NCBI GenBank assembly: GCA_018241685.1
Contig: JAFEDJ010000021.1
Location: 124,001-188,000 of the forward strand
DNA: 64,000 bases
Reading direction: 5' to 3'
Source: Pseudomonadota bacterium
GTDB taxonomy: Bacteria > Pseudomonadota > Gammaproteobacteria > Burkholderiales > Rhodocyclaceae
Position 1 is the stretch's first letter. Each line of letters begins with the position of its first letter. A model generated the notes under the pieces. That model did no database searches, was not told the DNA's origin, and was given only the letters and a program-made list of their open reading frames with translations. Shown one piece after another: positions 12,059 through 20,955 of this stretch. A program made the translations under genes and the position numbers.

Positions 12059-12631
12059 TTACTCCCGCTCCTGCCGCCGCCGCATCTCGTCGAGCATCGC
12101 CGAGAACTGCTCGGCGGTTTCGTGGCGGACCAGCGCCGGGCCGATCATCGGCGGAAACCAGAAGCCCGGCAGCGCTTCCGCGTGGTAGTTGAGGCGAGTT
12201 CCGCCATCCTCCGGCTCGAGCCGCATCAGGCTCTCCATGCGCTGGAGGTTGCCGCCCAGGCCATGGGCGTGGATCTCGCGGTAGGGCATCAGGCGGATTT
12301 CCCGCAGGGATTCAAAGTTCGCCGAGAACAAACCGTAGCGCGCCACACCCTGCTGATGCACCTTCAGCACGCCCTCGCTGCGCTCGAGGACGCGGCTGCT
12401 CTTCAGGTTGGACACAAAGGACGCCATGTGTTCGAAGTCGGTCAGCACCGCCCATGCCTGGGCCGGCCGCACCGGTGTGTGCATCACCACGTCCACCACG
12501 AAACCGCCGTAGGCACGCTCCACATGCACATCCTGGTCGCGCACAGCCGGCTCCGCGGCCTGGCCGCCGCAAGGCAAGGCCAGCAATCCGAGGCTGCACA
12601 GGGCAAGAAGACGATCGGCGACACGCGGCAT
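12059..12631 (-). CDS. Secreted SRPBCC (START/polyketide cyclase-like) family protein
   Basis: The 190-aa protein has an N-terminal signal peptide (LLALCSLGLLALPCGGQAA) and then a START-type fold. VVMHTPVRPAQAWAVLTDFEHMASFVSNLKSSRVLE is the typical first helix and strand region, and an amphipathic C-terminal helix ends the fold. The family binds hydrophobic ligands, but the ligand here is unknown. ATG 12631 is taken over an upstream TTG because it starts the signal peptide. Confidence 0.72.
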   Translation of the reverse strand: MPRVADRLLALCSLGLLALPCGGQAAEPAVRDQDVHVERAYGGFVVDVVMHTPVRPAQAWAVLTDFEHMASFVSNLKSSRVLERSEGVLKVHQQGVARYGLFSANFESLREIRLMPYREIHAHGLGGNLQRMESLMRLEPEDGGTRLNYHAEALPGFWFPPMIGPALVRHETAEQFSAMLDEMRRRQERE

Positions 12632-12719
12632 GGCATGAACGGTTTGCAGCAACGGACATCAGTCTGCCACGCCAGGCTGTCGTGCGGCTTGCCGAACGCA
12701 TACCCACCGTGCGTACCCT

Positions 12720-13646
12720 TCAGCGCCCCCGCCCGTAGCGCTCCCACGGCGGCTCGGGGCTCAGCCAGGCCTGAAATTCGCCCAGGAAGGCCCGCACCGC
12801 CGGCAGGCGCCCGCGGCTGGGCAGATAACAGGCATACAGATTGCGGCCGAAATCCACCTGTGGCTCGTAGGCGTCGAGCAGTGTCTCCAGTTCGCCGCGC
12901 GCCAGCGCGTCACCGCACAGGTAGGTGGGCAGGATCGCGATACCCTGCCCGGCGCGCACCGCATCCAGCGTACTGCCGATGTCGTTGAAGCGCAGGCGGC
13001 TGTGGATCGGCACGCTGATCTCGCTGCCCCCGCCATCCCGCAAGCGCCACATCCCACCGTCGCTGAGCAGGTGGCTGAAGCACTGGTGTACCGTCAGGTC
13101 GGCCGGCAACCAGGGCCGGCCGTGGGCTGCCAGATAGGTCGGTGACGCGCAGATCACGCGCCGCAACACCAGCAGCAGGCGCGACACCACGTCCTCCGGC
13201 GGAGACTTGGTCATGCGCAGCGCCAGATCGATGCTCGCGTCGGCGAAGTCCACCCGCTCGTCGCTGAGGATCAGCTCGCACTCCAGCTCCGGATAGCGCG
13301 CCAGCAGGCGCGGCACGAAAGGCGCCACGCATTGGCGCCCGAACACCGCCGAAGCGCCGATGCGCAGCACGCCGCGCGGCACCTCGTCCACGTTGCGCAC
13401 CGCCAGTTCGGCACCATCCACCGCCTCGAGGGCCTGCAGCGCGTGGCGGTGGAAGATCTCGCCGGACGGCGTCAGCACCAGCTTGCGGGTGGAGCGCTCG
13501 AACAGGCGCACGCCGAAGGCCTGCTCCAGTTCGCCGACCTGCTTGCTGACCTGGGCCCGCGTGCAGTCCAGGCGCCGGGCCGCGGCGGCCATGCTGCCTT
13601 CCTCGACGACGCGAACGAAACTTTCCCAACTGGCCAGCCAGCGCAT
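12720..13646 (-). CDS. LysR-type transcriptional regulator
   Basis: The 308-aa protein has an N-terminal winged helix (residues about 1-60, SFVRVVEEGSMAAAARRLD followed by a QVSKQVGELEQAFGVRLF recognition region) and a C-terminal periplasmic-binding-like effector domain. It is divergent from the MFS transporter gene 101 bp away, which it probably controls. An inverted repeat lies between them. Confidence 0.9.
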   Translation of the reverse strand: MRWLASWESFVRVVEEGSMAAAARRLDCTRAQVSKQVGELEQAFGVRLFERSTRKLVLTPSGEIFHRHALQALEAVDGAELAVRNVDEVPRGVLRIGASAVFGRQCVAPFVPRLLARYPELECELILSDERVDFADASIDLALRMTKSPPEDVVSRLLLVLRRVICASPTYLAAHGRPWLPADLTVHQCFSHLLSDGGMWRLRDGGGSEISVPIHSRLRFNDIGSTLDAVRAGQGIAILPTYLCGDALARGELETLLDAYEPQVDFGRNLYACYLPSRGRLPAVRAFLGEFQAWLSPEPPWERYGRGR

Positions 13647-13652
13647 TTGTCA

Positions 13653-13682
13653 ATAATCCGTTGACGTATTGGTGACGATTAT
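13653..13682. promoter_or_regulatory. Candidate LysR operator between lysR and MFS gene
   Basis: ATAATC and GATTAT form a perfect inverted pair separated by 18 bases, placed in the divergent intergenic region next to the LysR start codon. Assignment is by position only. Confidence 0.35.
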
Positions 13683-13747
13683 CATCTTTTTCAGAGCGTA
13701 TGCGAAACCTATAGTCGATCCATCCCCTGCTCACCCGGATCGGCATC

Positions 13748-14974
13748 ATGTTCCATACCTTGCGCAAACCCGACGTCCTGCTCACCACGCTGGCGGCCGC
13801 CGGCATCCTGCTGGTCACCATGGGCGCCCGCCAGTCCATCGGGCTGTTCATCAGCCCCTTGAACACCTCCACCGGCCTGGGTATCGCCACCATCAGCCTG
13901 GCGCTGGCCATCGGCCAGTTCAGCTGGGGCGCCATCCAGCCGATCGCCGGCGCCATCGCCGACCGCTACGGACCGCGCCCGGTACTGATCGGCGGAGTGC
14001 TGCTGCTGGCCGTCGGCAGCGCGCTGACGCCCTTCGTGGACTCCGCCTTCGGCCTGGTACTGACCCTCGGCCTGCTGTCGGCAATGGGCTCCGGTGCCGG
14101 CAGTTTCTCGGTACTGATCGGTGCCGCCGCGCGGCGCATGCCGGCGGAGGCCCGCGGCGCGGCGTCCGGCGTCATCAACGCCGGCGGCTCCTTCGGCCAG
14201 TTCGTCTTCGCGCCGGTGCTGCAGGGCCTGATCCAGGCCCTCGGCTGGATGGGCGCGATGTGGTCGCTGGCGGTGATGACCCTCGGTGCGCTGCCACTGG
14301 TGAACAAGCTCACCGACCGCCCACTCGCGCCAGTCCATCCCACGGACACGGATGCCGGCAGCGGCGGCGGCCTGCGCCAGGCCATCGCTACGGCCCTGCG
14401 CAACCGGGACTACCTGCTGCTACATGCCGGCTTCTTCACCTGCGGCTTCCACATCGCCTTCCTGGTCACCCACCTGCCCGGCGAGGTGAACCTGTGCGGC
14501 CTGCCCGCGTCGGTGGCGGGCTGGTCGCTGGCGATCATCGGCCTGTCCAACGTGGTCGGCAGCCTGTACGCCGGTGCCTGCATCTCGCGCTATCGCAGCA
14601 AGCACATTCTGGCGGTGATGTACGCATCGCGTGCTTTACTTATCGGCTGGTACCTGCTGGCGCCGCACACCGAGCTGACCTTCTACCTGTTCGCTGCCGG
14701 GCTCGGCGTCACCTGGCTGGCCACCGTGCCGCCGACCGCCGGCATCGTCGGCAAGCTGTTCGGCATCCGCTACCTGGCCACACTGTTCGGGCTGACCCTG
14801 CTGTCCCACCAGGTCGGCGGCTTCCTCGGCGCCTGGCTGGGCGGCCTGGCCCTGGCCCGCTTCGGCGACTACAGCTGGATGTGGTATGCCGACATGGCGC
14901 TGGCCGTGTTCGCCGCGCTGGTCAACCTGCCGATCCGCGAAGCGCCGGTGGCCCGCAAGCTGGCCACCGCCTGA
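13748..14974 (+). CDS. Major facilitator superfamily transporter
   Basis: The 408-aa protein has about 12 TM helices. The MFS loop 2-3 signature is GAIADRYGPRPV (about residues 70-81). It resembles the oxalate/monocarboxylate or cyanate-type MFS transporters, but the substrate cannot be told. The LysR gene upstream is divergent and likely regulates it. The gene converges on the next chemoreceptor gene with only 9 bp between stop codons. Confidence 0.85.
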   Translation: MFHTLRKPDVLLTTLAAAGILLVTMGARQSIGLFISPLNTSTGLGIATISLALAIGQFSWGAIQPIAGAIADRYGPRPVLIGGVLLLAVGSALTPFVDSAFGLVLTLGLLSAMGSGAGSFSVLIGAAARRMPAEARGAASGVINAGGSFGQFVFAPVLQGLIQALGWMGAMWSLAVMTLGALPLVNKLTDRPLAPVHPTDTDAGSGGGLRQAIATALRNRDYLLLHAGFFTCGFHIAFLVTHLPGEVNLCGLPASVAGWSLAIIGLSNVVGSLYAGACISRYRSKHILAVMYASRALLIGWYLLAPHTELTFYLFAAGLGVTWLATVPPTAGIVGKLFGIRYLATLFGLTLLSHQVGGFLGAWLGGLALARFGDYSWMWYADMALAVFAALVNLPIREAPVARKLATA

Positions 14975-14983
14975 CGGCCGGTT

Positions 14984-17011
14984 TCAGGGCAGGCGGAAAC
15001 GGGCGATGTCCTGCTCCAGATGGGCGGCCAGCGCCTTCAACTGGTGGGCCGTCTGCTCCGTCTCGCTGGAATTGAGGCTGTTCCGCTCGGCCATCTGCGC
15101 AATGCCCTCGACGCGACGAGCAATCTCGGTACTGGCGGCGCTCTGCTCACGCAGAGCGTCGCTGATCTCGTTGATGGCCTGCACGGTCCGCCCCGAACCG
15201 TCACGGATCTCGGCAATCGCACCGCCGGCCTGGCCGGCCCGCTCGACGCCCTCGCCGACCCGGCCGACGCCTTCCTCCATGGCCTGCACCGCGTCCTGCG
15301 TGCTGTCCTGGATCGCCTTGACCATCGCGGCGATCTCCTGCGTGGACTGACCGGTGCGCTCCGCCAGCTTGCGCACTTCATCGGCCACCACCGCGAAACC
15401 ACGCCCCTGCTCGCCGGCACGGGCCGCCTCGATGGCCGCGTTGAGGGCCAGCAGGTTGGTCTGGTCGGCAATCTCCTTGATCGTGCCGACGATCGCCGAG
15501 ATCTGCGTCGAGCGTTCGCCGAGACCGCCGACGATACCGGCCGTACGCTGCACCACCTCGGAAATCCGGTTGATGTCGTCGATGGTCCGCCGCACCACGT
15601 CACCGCCCTCCACCGCCAACCTGCCGGCGTGGGTCGCTTCGCCCTGGGCATCCTGGGCATTGGAGGAAATGTGGTTGATACCCACCGTCATCTGCTCGAC
15701 TGCCGCCGCCATCGCCGATGCCGCGTCGCTCTGGCCGGACGAGCTCTGCGCCACTTCGCCGGAAGCCGCCACCAGACGATCGGCCGCCGTAGACAGATCG
15801 TCGGCGGTCTGGCTCGCCCCGCGCAGCAAAGTGGCGATCGACCCGCTCATCCGATTGAAGGCCTGGGCTACCCGCTGCAACTCGTCCCGACAGACCAGAT
15901 CGACCTTCACCGTGAGGTCGCCGTCGGCGACCCGCTCGGCACTGGCCGCCAGGCTCGCCACCGCCCCGCCGATCGCCGATGACACTGCGGCCAGCAGGTA
16001 GACGATCAGCAGCGACACGCCGACAGCAACCGTCACGGTGATCGCAAAAGTCTCCAGCAGACGGCTTTCGCGGGTCGCCAGCAGACCTTCCAGTTCCGGC
16101 ACGAATTGCGTGAAAACATGTCCATACAAGGCGTCGATGGTAGCCGTCGTACGCTGCACCCAATCGGCAGCAGGCGTCTCGTAGCGGCCGGCCAGAATAT
16201 CGCGCCGGACCACGTCAGTGAGCGCCTTCAACTGCGGGCCGGCCTCGCCCTCCAGGCGTGCCACCGCAGCGGCCAGCCCCGGCCGCTCCACACTGGCCTT
16301 CTTCAGTTCCTTGACGACACTTTGATAACGCGCATCGCTAACCGCCAACAACGTGGCCAGGTCCTCCCTATCCTTGTCGGTGGCGCTCTTCTGGGTGAGC
16401 AATTGATTACCCATCGCGCGCATCTTGCCGATCCGCTCCATCACGTCGGGCAGACGGACCAGTACGGCATCGACGAGATAGAAACCATCCGCCTCCCGGT
16501 CGAGCAGCAGGCCCGACACCGTCACCACATCGTCAAGGTAATCCAGCAGGTGTTCGATCAGCTCGCGGTGCGCCATGCGATTGGCGGTGGCGTCCATGCT
16601 GCCGCCAGTGGCGACCAGCCGCGCCCACTCTTCCCGTACGGCCTGCCACTTCGGCTGGGTCGGTTGCAGCACCGGTGCCGCTTTCAGCACTTCGTCCACC
16701 TGCCCCATCCAGCGCCCAACCTGGGCGGCGGTCTCGTCGGCGCGCCCTTTTGCGTCAGCCTGGCCGGACAGCACGCTGATCATCGCGGCCCTGTGCTTCT
16801 GCGCGTCCTGCAAGGCATGCAGGACCGGAGTCAGCAGCCGCACGCCGGCCTGCTCGGCACGGGTCGCCTGCACCTCGCCCCACAGATTGAAGCCCAGCAG
16901 GCTCCCGAGGCCCGCCAGAGCGCACACCACGCAGGCGCTGATCACCGCGAACTTGCCGCGAAAACCCAGACGATTAAGGAAGGCCACGGCCGGGGCGAGA
17001 AAGACGTTCAT
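14984..17011 (-). CDS. Methyl-accepting chemotaxis protein
   Basis: The 675-aa protein has TM1 (about residues 20-45), a large helical periplasmic domain (about 45-310), TM2, HAMP (about 345-395) and an MCP signalling domain. The hairpin tip reads [36 protein letters not shown] (quoted in two parts in the family as the signature), so coupling to CheW/CheA is expected. The periplasmic part looks like a nitrate/nitrite-sensing-like helical bundle, with moderate certainty. The ATG at 17011 is preceded by AGGTGT; the upstream extension to 17089 is unlikely. Confidence 0.9.
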   Translation of the reverse strand: MNVFLAPAVAFLNRLGFRGKFAVISACVVCALAGLGSLLGFNLWGEVQATRAEQAGVRLLTPVLHALQDAQKHRAAMISVLSGQADAKGRADETAAQVGRWMGQVDEVLKAAPVLQPTQPKWQAVREEWARLVATGGSMDATANRMAHRELIEHLLDYLDDVVTVSGLLLDREADGFYLVDAVLVRLPDVMERIGKMRAMGNQLLTQKSATDKDREDLATLLAVSDARYQSVVKELKKASVERPGLAAAVARLEGEAGPQLKALTDVVRRDILAGRYETPAADWVQRTTATIDALYGHVFTQFVPELEGLLATRESRLLETFAITVTVAVGVSLLIVYLLAAVSSAIGGAVASLAASAERVADGDLTVKVDLVCRDELQRVAQAFNRMSGSIATLLRGASQTADDLSTAADRLVAASGEVAQSSSGQSDAASAMAAAVEQMTVGINHISSNAQDAQGEATHAGRLAVEGGDVVRRTIDDINRISEVVQRTAGIVGGLGERSTQISAIVGTIKEIADQTNLLALNAAIEAARAGEQGRGFAVVADEVRKLAERTGQSTQEIAAMVKAIQDSTQDAVQAMEEGVGRVGEGVERAGQAGGAIAEIRDGSGRTVQAINEISDALREQSAASTEIARRVEGIAQMAERNSLNSSETEQTAHQLKALAAHLEQDIARFRLP

Positions 17012-17172
17012 GGTGACACCTGCATTCAATGCGTTGACTTCCTGCCCATCATCACTGGCTGGCCTCCCCCTATCATTGATGGGCAACAAGAAACGCTAAC
17101 GATTGTCAAGCCCTCCGCATGCTGTCCCACGGCGGCCATGTGCAACGAAATGCAGTGAAAAACATAAAAAAC

Positions 17173-17201
17173 TTGCCAACCTCGAAATCGGTTGATACTA
17201 T
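17173..17201 (+). promoter_or_regulatory. Sigma70 promoter
   Basis: TTGCCA (17173-17178) and TACTAT (17196-17201) are separated by exactly 17 bp. Transcription would start near 17208 and run first into a hairpin, then into the two tRNA genes. It is the best sigma70 match in the spacer. Confidence 0.6.
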
Positions 17202-17251
17202 GCGCCCGCTTTTTGCAGTTGCTGAAACATTCGCAACCCACCAGATTTCGC

Positions 17252-17286
17252 AAAGAGTCCAATCGTCCGGTTGGGCTCTTTGTTTT
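17252..17286 (+). terminator. Hairpin with T-tract between the promoter and tRNA-Gly
   Basis: An 11-bp stem with one G-U pair (AAAGAGTCCAA / TTGGGCTCTTT, loop TCGTCCGG) is followed by TTTGTTTT. It may end a transcript of about 75 nt from the promoter at 17173, or act as an attenuator or processing hairpin before the tRNAs. Confidence 0.55.
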
Positions 17287-17296
17287 CAGGTAGTAC

Positions 17297-17372
17297 GCGG
17301 CAGTAGCTCAGTTGGTAGAGCGCAACCTTGCCAAGGTTGAGGTCGAGAGTTCGAGACTCTTCTGCCGCTCCA
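17297..17372 (+). tRNA. tRNA-Gly (GCC)
   Basis: The sequence folds as a 76-nt cloverleaf: acceptor GCGGCAG/CTGCCGC, D-arm GCTC AGTTGGTA GAGC, anticodon stem CAACC/GGTTG with loop TTGCCAA (anticodon GCC), variable AGGTC, T-loop TTCGAGA, and encoded CCA. Confidence 0.97.
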
Positions 17373-17446
17373 GTCAAAAGCGCAGCGCCAGTCACACGGC
17401 GTTTCGTTGTCACCGGGCCTTTCTGGCCTGCGACATGCCGGTTCTG

Positions 17447-17521
17447 GCTCATGTAGCTCAGTGGCAGAGCACTCCCTTGGTAAGGGAGAGGTCGGCAGTT
17501 CAATCCTGCCCATGAGCACCA
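17447..17521 (+). tRNA. tRNA-Thr (GGT)
   Basis: A 75-nt cloverleaf: acceptor GCTCATG/CATGAGC, anticodon stem CTCCC/GGGAG with loop TTGGTAA (anticodon GGT), T-arm GGCAG TTCAATC CTGCC and encoded CCA. It is 74 bp after tRNA-Gly. In many betaproteobacteria the Gly-Thr pair precedes tuf; here it does not. Confidence 0.97.
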
Positions 17522-17529
17522 GCACTTGC

Positions 17530-17561
17530 CACAAAGGCCGACCTCCGGGTCGGCCTTTGTG
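17530..17561 (+). terminator. Terminator after the tRNA pair
   Basis: A perfect 14-bp stem (CACAAAGGCCGACC / GGTCGGCCTTTGTG) with loop TCCG begins 8 nt after the tRNA-Thr CCA end. It is followed by GCTTTCC, a short T-run. Confidence 0.75.
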
Positions 17562-17636
17562 CTTTCCAGCCCTCCCCCACGCATCTCCCACCCGCCGCCC
17601 CCGTGATCGGGCGCGGGTCTTCGTCCGTTAATCCGG

Positions 17637-17648
17637 CTGACGCGTCAG
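17637..17648. promoter_or_regulatory. Perfect 12-bp palindrome upstream of the acetate kinase fusion gene
   Basis: CTGACGCGTCAG is a perfect palindrome 53 bp before the start codon of the fusion gene. It could be an operator; no regulator can be assigned. Confidence 0.35.
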
Positions 17649-17701
17649 AGAACTATCCTGTGACCTGAACAGCGACACACCACAACGGCGATTGGCCTTT
17701 G

Positions 17702-20083
17702 ATGCATCGCAACAAGAACGCTATTCTGTCTCTATCCTTTCATCCGGCTCCACTCTTTCAAGCGAGACACAGCGTGAGCGACATCGATCTGAAACGGTTT
17801 TTCCTGGAACAGGTACGCCTGTTCGAGCATTTCCCGGCCGACAAGGTCGAGGAGATCGTAGCCAGCGGCCGGTTGGCCACTTACGAAGGCAACGAGGCCA
17901 TCCTGGAAACTGGCGACGAGGGGCAGTACCTCGGCGTGCTGATCACCGGCCACGCGGAGATCTCGGTCACCGACAACACCGGCACCCGCACGGTGCTGAC
18001 GCAGCTCGGCCCGGGCGACGTGTTCGGCGTGATGTCCACCCTCACCGGCGACCGCGTGACCGCCGACGTGATCGCCGGCAACCGCTGCTACGTGCTGCTG
18101 ATTCCGCTGGAAACCTTCAACACCCACATCCTCACCAACCCGAAGGCCATCGGCTACCTGTCGCGGATGCTCCTCGAACGCATGCGCAGCATGTCGCTGG
18201 ACATCGTGTCGGCCAAGTCCTCCGCTGCGTCGGTGCTGTCACTACACTCCGCCCGCGCCGGCAAGGTAATCGCCCTCAACGTGGGCCTCAGCCAGATCCA
18301 CTTCGGCATCTACGACACCCGCGACCTCGGTTCCGACGTCCACGGCATCATCGACAACACCGACGAGTACGTGTCGCGCATCAGCGTGATGGTCGGCCCG
18401 CAGGTCAGAACCATCACCCGCGACCCCTTCCCGCTGTCCGAGCTGTTCCCAATCATGCAGGACGCCGCCCGCCAACTCGGCGACGCCTTCGCCTTCGAGC
18501 TCGATGAAATCTGCGCCGTCGGCCACCGGGTCGTCCATGGCGGCAACCGCTTCGCCGCTGCGGCCGTCATCACGCCGACCGTCATCGCCGACATCGAGGC
18601 GCTGTCGGTCTTTGCCCCACTGCACAACCAGGTGAACGTGGCCGGCATCCGCGAAGCCCTCAAGCAGCTGCCCGACGTACCTCACGTGGCGGTCTTCGAC
18701 ACCGCCTTCCACCAGACCCTGCCGCCCTACGCCTACCTGTACGGCCTGCCCTACGACCTCTACAAGCAGGACGGCATCCGCCGCTACGGCTTCCACGGTA
18801 CCTCCCACCGCTACGTGTCGCTGAAGTCGGCCGAGGTGCTGAAGCGCCCCCTCGGTGAACTCGAGATCGTCTCCTGCCACCTGGGCATCGGCGCCTCCGT
18901 GTGCGCCATCGACCACGGCCGCTCGGTAGACACCTCGATGGGCATGACGCCCACCGACGGGCTGATCATGCCCAGCCGCTCCGGCAGCATCGACCCGGCA
19001 GTCATGGTGCACCTGATGGAGCGCCAGCAGATGTCGCCGGAAGCCCTGTCCACGCTGATCAACACCGAGAGCGGCCTGAAGGGCATCTCCGGCATCTCCA
19101 GCAACATCCACGACATCGAGACTGCCGCCGGCAACGGCCACCACCGCGCACTACTGGCCCACAAGGCCTTCTGTTACCAGGTGCGCAAGAACATCGGCGC
19201 CTACGTGGCGGCAATGGGCGGCATCGACGTAGTAGCCTTCACCGGCGACATCGGCGAGACCAGCGCCGCGGTGCGCAGCCTGGCCTGCCAGGGCCTCGCC
19301 TACATGGGCATCAAGCTCGACGAGGAGAAGAACCGCAACCTCGGCAAGGTGGACGACTTCGCGATCATCTCCACCGACGACTCGCCGGTGACCATCCTCG
19401 TCATCAACAACGACGACGAGCGCCTGGTAGCCTGGGAAACCCTGCGCGCCATCGAAAGGGACGAACTGATCCGCGAGGCCAAGGCCGAGGAAAAGGCGCC
19501 GATGCCGATCCCCGTCGAGATCTCGGCCCACCACGTGCACCTCTCCCAGGCCGATGTGGAAAAGCTGTTCGGCCCCGGCCACCAGCTCACGCCGGAGCAC
19601 GAGCTGTCCCAGCCCGGCCAGTTCGCCTGTGCCGAGAAGGTGCACCTGGTCGGCCCCAAGGGGCGCATCGCCAACGTGCGCGTGCTCGGCCCGACCCGCA
19701 AGGAAACGCAAGTCGAGATCGCCATGACCGAGCAGTTCAAGGTCGGTCTGCAGCCGCCGATCCGCGAATCCGGCGACCTCGCCAACACGCCGGGTATCAC
19801 CCTCGAAGGCCCGGCCGGCAGCACCACCATCGAACGCGGCGTGATCTGCGCCCAGCGCCACATCCACATGACGCCGGAAGACGCGCGCCACCTGCGGGTG
19901 CGCGACAAGTACGTGGTGCGCGTGCGGGTCGAGGGCGAGCGCGAGCTGATCTTCGGCGACGTGATCGTGCGGGTCAGCCCGAGCTACCGGCTGGCGATGC
20001 ACATCGACACCGACGAAGGCAACGCCGCCAACATCCGCACCGGCATGCTCGGCTACATCGAGGAAATCCAGAGCCGCCATTGA
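17702..20083 (+). CDS. Fusion protein: cNMP-binding domain + acetate kinase + PduL-type phosphotransacylase
   Basis: The product is 793 aa with three domains. Residues about 30-165 are a CRP-type cyclic-nucleotide-binding domain. About 188-590 is acetate kinase: Arg276 (GHRVVHGG), His308 (APLHN), Asp333 (VFDTAFH), His365 (YGFHGTSH), Arg426 (SRSGSIDP) and Glu519 are kept. The usual Asn of HLGNGAS is Ile396, and GGIGEN reads GDIGET. About 600-790 is PduL-like phosphate acyltransferase with the zinc His pairs 611/613 (HVH) and 720/722 (HIH). One chain could thus interconvert acyl-CoA, acyl phosphate and acyl + ATP under cAMP or c-di-GMP control. A GTG at 17774 is an alternative start; the frame can also begin at TTG 17699. 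Confidence 0.9.
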   Translation: MHRNKNAILSLSFHPAPLFQARHSVSDIDLKRFFLEQVRLFEHFPADKVEEIVASGRLATYEGNEAILETGDEGQYLGVLITGHAEISVTDNTGTRTVLTQLGPGDVFGVMSTLTGDRVTADVIAGNRCYVLLIPLETFNTHILTNPKAIGYLSRMLLERMRSMSLDIVSAKSSAASVLSLHSARAGKVIALNVGLSQIHFGIYDTRDLGSDVHGIIDNTDEYVSRISVMVGPQVRTITRDPFPLSELFPIMQDAARQLGDAFAFELDEICAVGHRVVHGGNRFAAAAVITPTVIADIEALSVFAPLHNQVNVAGIREALKQLPDVPHVAVFDTAFHQTLPPYAYLYGLPYDLYKQDGIRRYGFHGTSHRYVSLKSAEVLKRPLGELEIVSCHLGIGASVCAIDHGRSVDTSMGMTPTDGLIMPSRSGSIDPAVMVHLMERQQMSPEALSTLINTESGLKGISGISSNIHDIETAAGNGHHRALLAHKAFCYQVRKNIGAYVAAMGGIDVVAFTGDIGETSAAVRSLACQGLAYMGIKLDEEKNRNLGKVDDFAIISTDDSPVTILVINNDDERLVAWETLRAIERDELIREAKAEEKAPMPIPVEISAHHVHLSQADVEKLFGPGHQLTPEHELSQPGQFACAEKVHLVGPKGRIANVRVLGPTRKETQVEIAMTEQFKVGLQPPIRESGDLANTPGITLEGPAGSTTIERGVICAQRHIHMTPEDARHLRVRDKYVVRVRVEGERELIFGDVIVRVSPSYRLAMHIDTDEGNAANIRTGMLGYIEEIQSRH

Positions 20084-20092
20084 GCACCCCAA

Positions 20093-20113
20093 GGCCGGGC
20101 GCCCAGCCCGGCC
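20093..20113. terminator. Hairpin between convergent genes
   Basis: GGCCGGGC / GCCCGGCC with a GCCCA loop, 9 bp after the fusion gene stop and before the end of the converging sigma/anti-sigma genes. There is no T-tract, so terminator function is uncertain. Confidence 0.4.
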
Positions 20114-20177
20114 CCGAGGAAGCAGGAAAACCTGGGACAAGCCGGCGTTTCCTTGCTTCCCCGCACGCGATGACGCG

Positions 20178-20357
20178 CTAGTCGTTGCGTTCGAGGAAGC
20201 GCCGCGTCGCCAGGCGCAGGAAATCCATCTGCTGGCGGAAGGCCCGGCAGCCGCCGCAGAACAGCAGATGCACCTGCAGGCGCATCCGCTCTCCACGGCC
20301 CAGCGGGCGGTCCAGCGCCTCGGACATCAAGTGGGTCGCGTCCTTGCATTTCATCAT
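20178..20357 (-). CDS. Zinc-finger (zf-HC2) anti-sigma factor
   Basis: The 59-aa protein starts MMKCKDATHLMSEALD and contains HLLFCGGC, giving the H-x3-C-x2-C zinc-binding anti-sigma (ZAS) signature. No membrane helix is present, so it is a soluble anti-sigma. It overlaps the 3' end of the ECF sigma gene by 4 bp (ATGA) and is the last gene of the copper RiPP operon. It presumably holds the sigma factor inactive until metal or thiol stress. Confidence 0.85.
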   Translation of the reverse strand: MMKCKDATHLMSEALDRPLGRGERMRLQVHLLFCGGCRAFRQQMDFLRLATRRFLERND

Positions 20358-20941
20358 GATGCCCGGCCCTCCGCGCCGAACCAGCCGTTTGTCAGGCACT
20401 GCCGCAGCGCCGCACGGGCCCGGTGCAGGATCACGTTGCAATTGGTGGTGGTGAGCACCAGCGTCGCACAGATCTCGTCGGTCTCGAAACCGAGAAACTC
20501 GCGCATCATGAAGACCCGCGCCGTGCGCGCCGGCAGCACCTCCAGGCAGGTCTCGAAGACCTGCCAGAACTGGCGCTGAGCCAACGCCTCTTCCGGATCG
20601 CCCCAGGCCTGCGGCCGCCCCTGCGGGCTCCAGTGCTCGTTGTCCTTGAAGAGCCGGTCGAAGGCCTCGTCGAGTTCCTCCTCGTCGCGCTCGAAGCTGG
20701 ATATCTGCACCGTGCGGCCACGCTCGCGCAGCGTATCGATGATCTTGTGGCGCAGGATCGTGAAGATCCAGGTCTTCAAGGCCGAGCGCCCGGCAAAGCG
20801 GTCGATGCCCAGCAGCGCCGACTCGATGGCTTCCTGCACGGCGTCGTCCGCAGCGGCCTCGTCCTGCAGTTGCAGGCGGGCAAACTTCAGCATCTGCGGG
20901 CGGAAGCCCGAAATGAGGTCGGCACTGCCGGAGTCGATCAT
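20354..20941 (-). CDS. ECF RNA polymerase sigma factor
   Basis: The 195-aa protein has sigma region 2 (DDAVQEAIESALLGIDRF, then ALKTWIFTILRHKIIDTLR) and region 4 (LPARTARVFMMREFLGFETDEICATLVLTTTNCNVILHRAR). It belongs to the group typically found with DoxX, DUF692, DUF2063 and Cys-rich peptide genes, like the gold/copper-responsive sigma of the Cupriavidus gig operon. It is followed by a coupled anti-sigma gene and starts 14 bp after the DoxX gene. Probably it drives its own operon from the promoter at 23539-23565. Confidence 0.9.
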   Translation of the reverse strand: MIDSGSADLISGFRPQMLKFARLQLQDEAAADDAVQEAIESALLGIDRFAGRSALKTWIFTILRHKIIDTLRERGRTVQISSFERDEEELDEAFDRLFKDNEHWSPQGRPQAWGDPEEALAQRQFWQVFETCLEVLPARTARVFMMREFLGFETDEICATLVLTTTNCNVILHRARAALRQCLTNGWFGAEGRAS

Positions 20942-20955
20942 GGCTGACGAACAAT

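Noticed and set aside
17198..17591. Minus-strand reading frames containing sequences such as SRTLDLNLGKVALYQLSY
   Set aside because: They are translations of the antisense strand of the tRNA-Gly and tRNA-Thr genes, a well-known type of false gene call.
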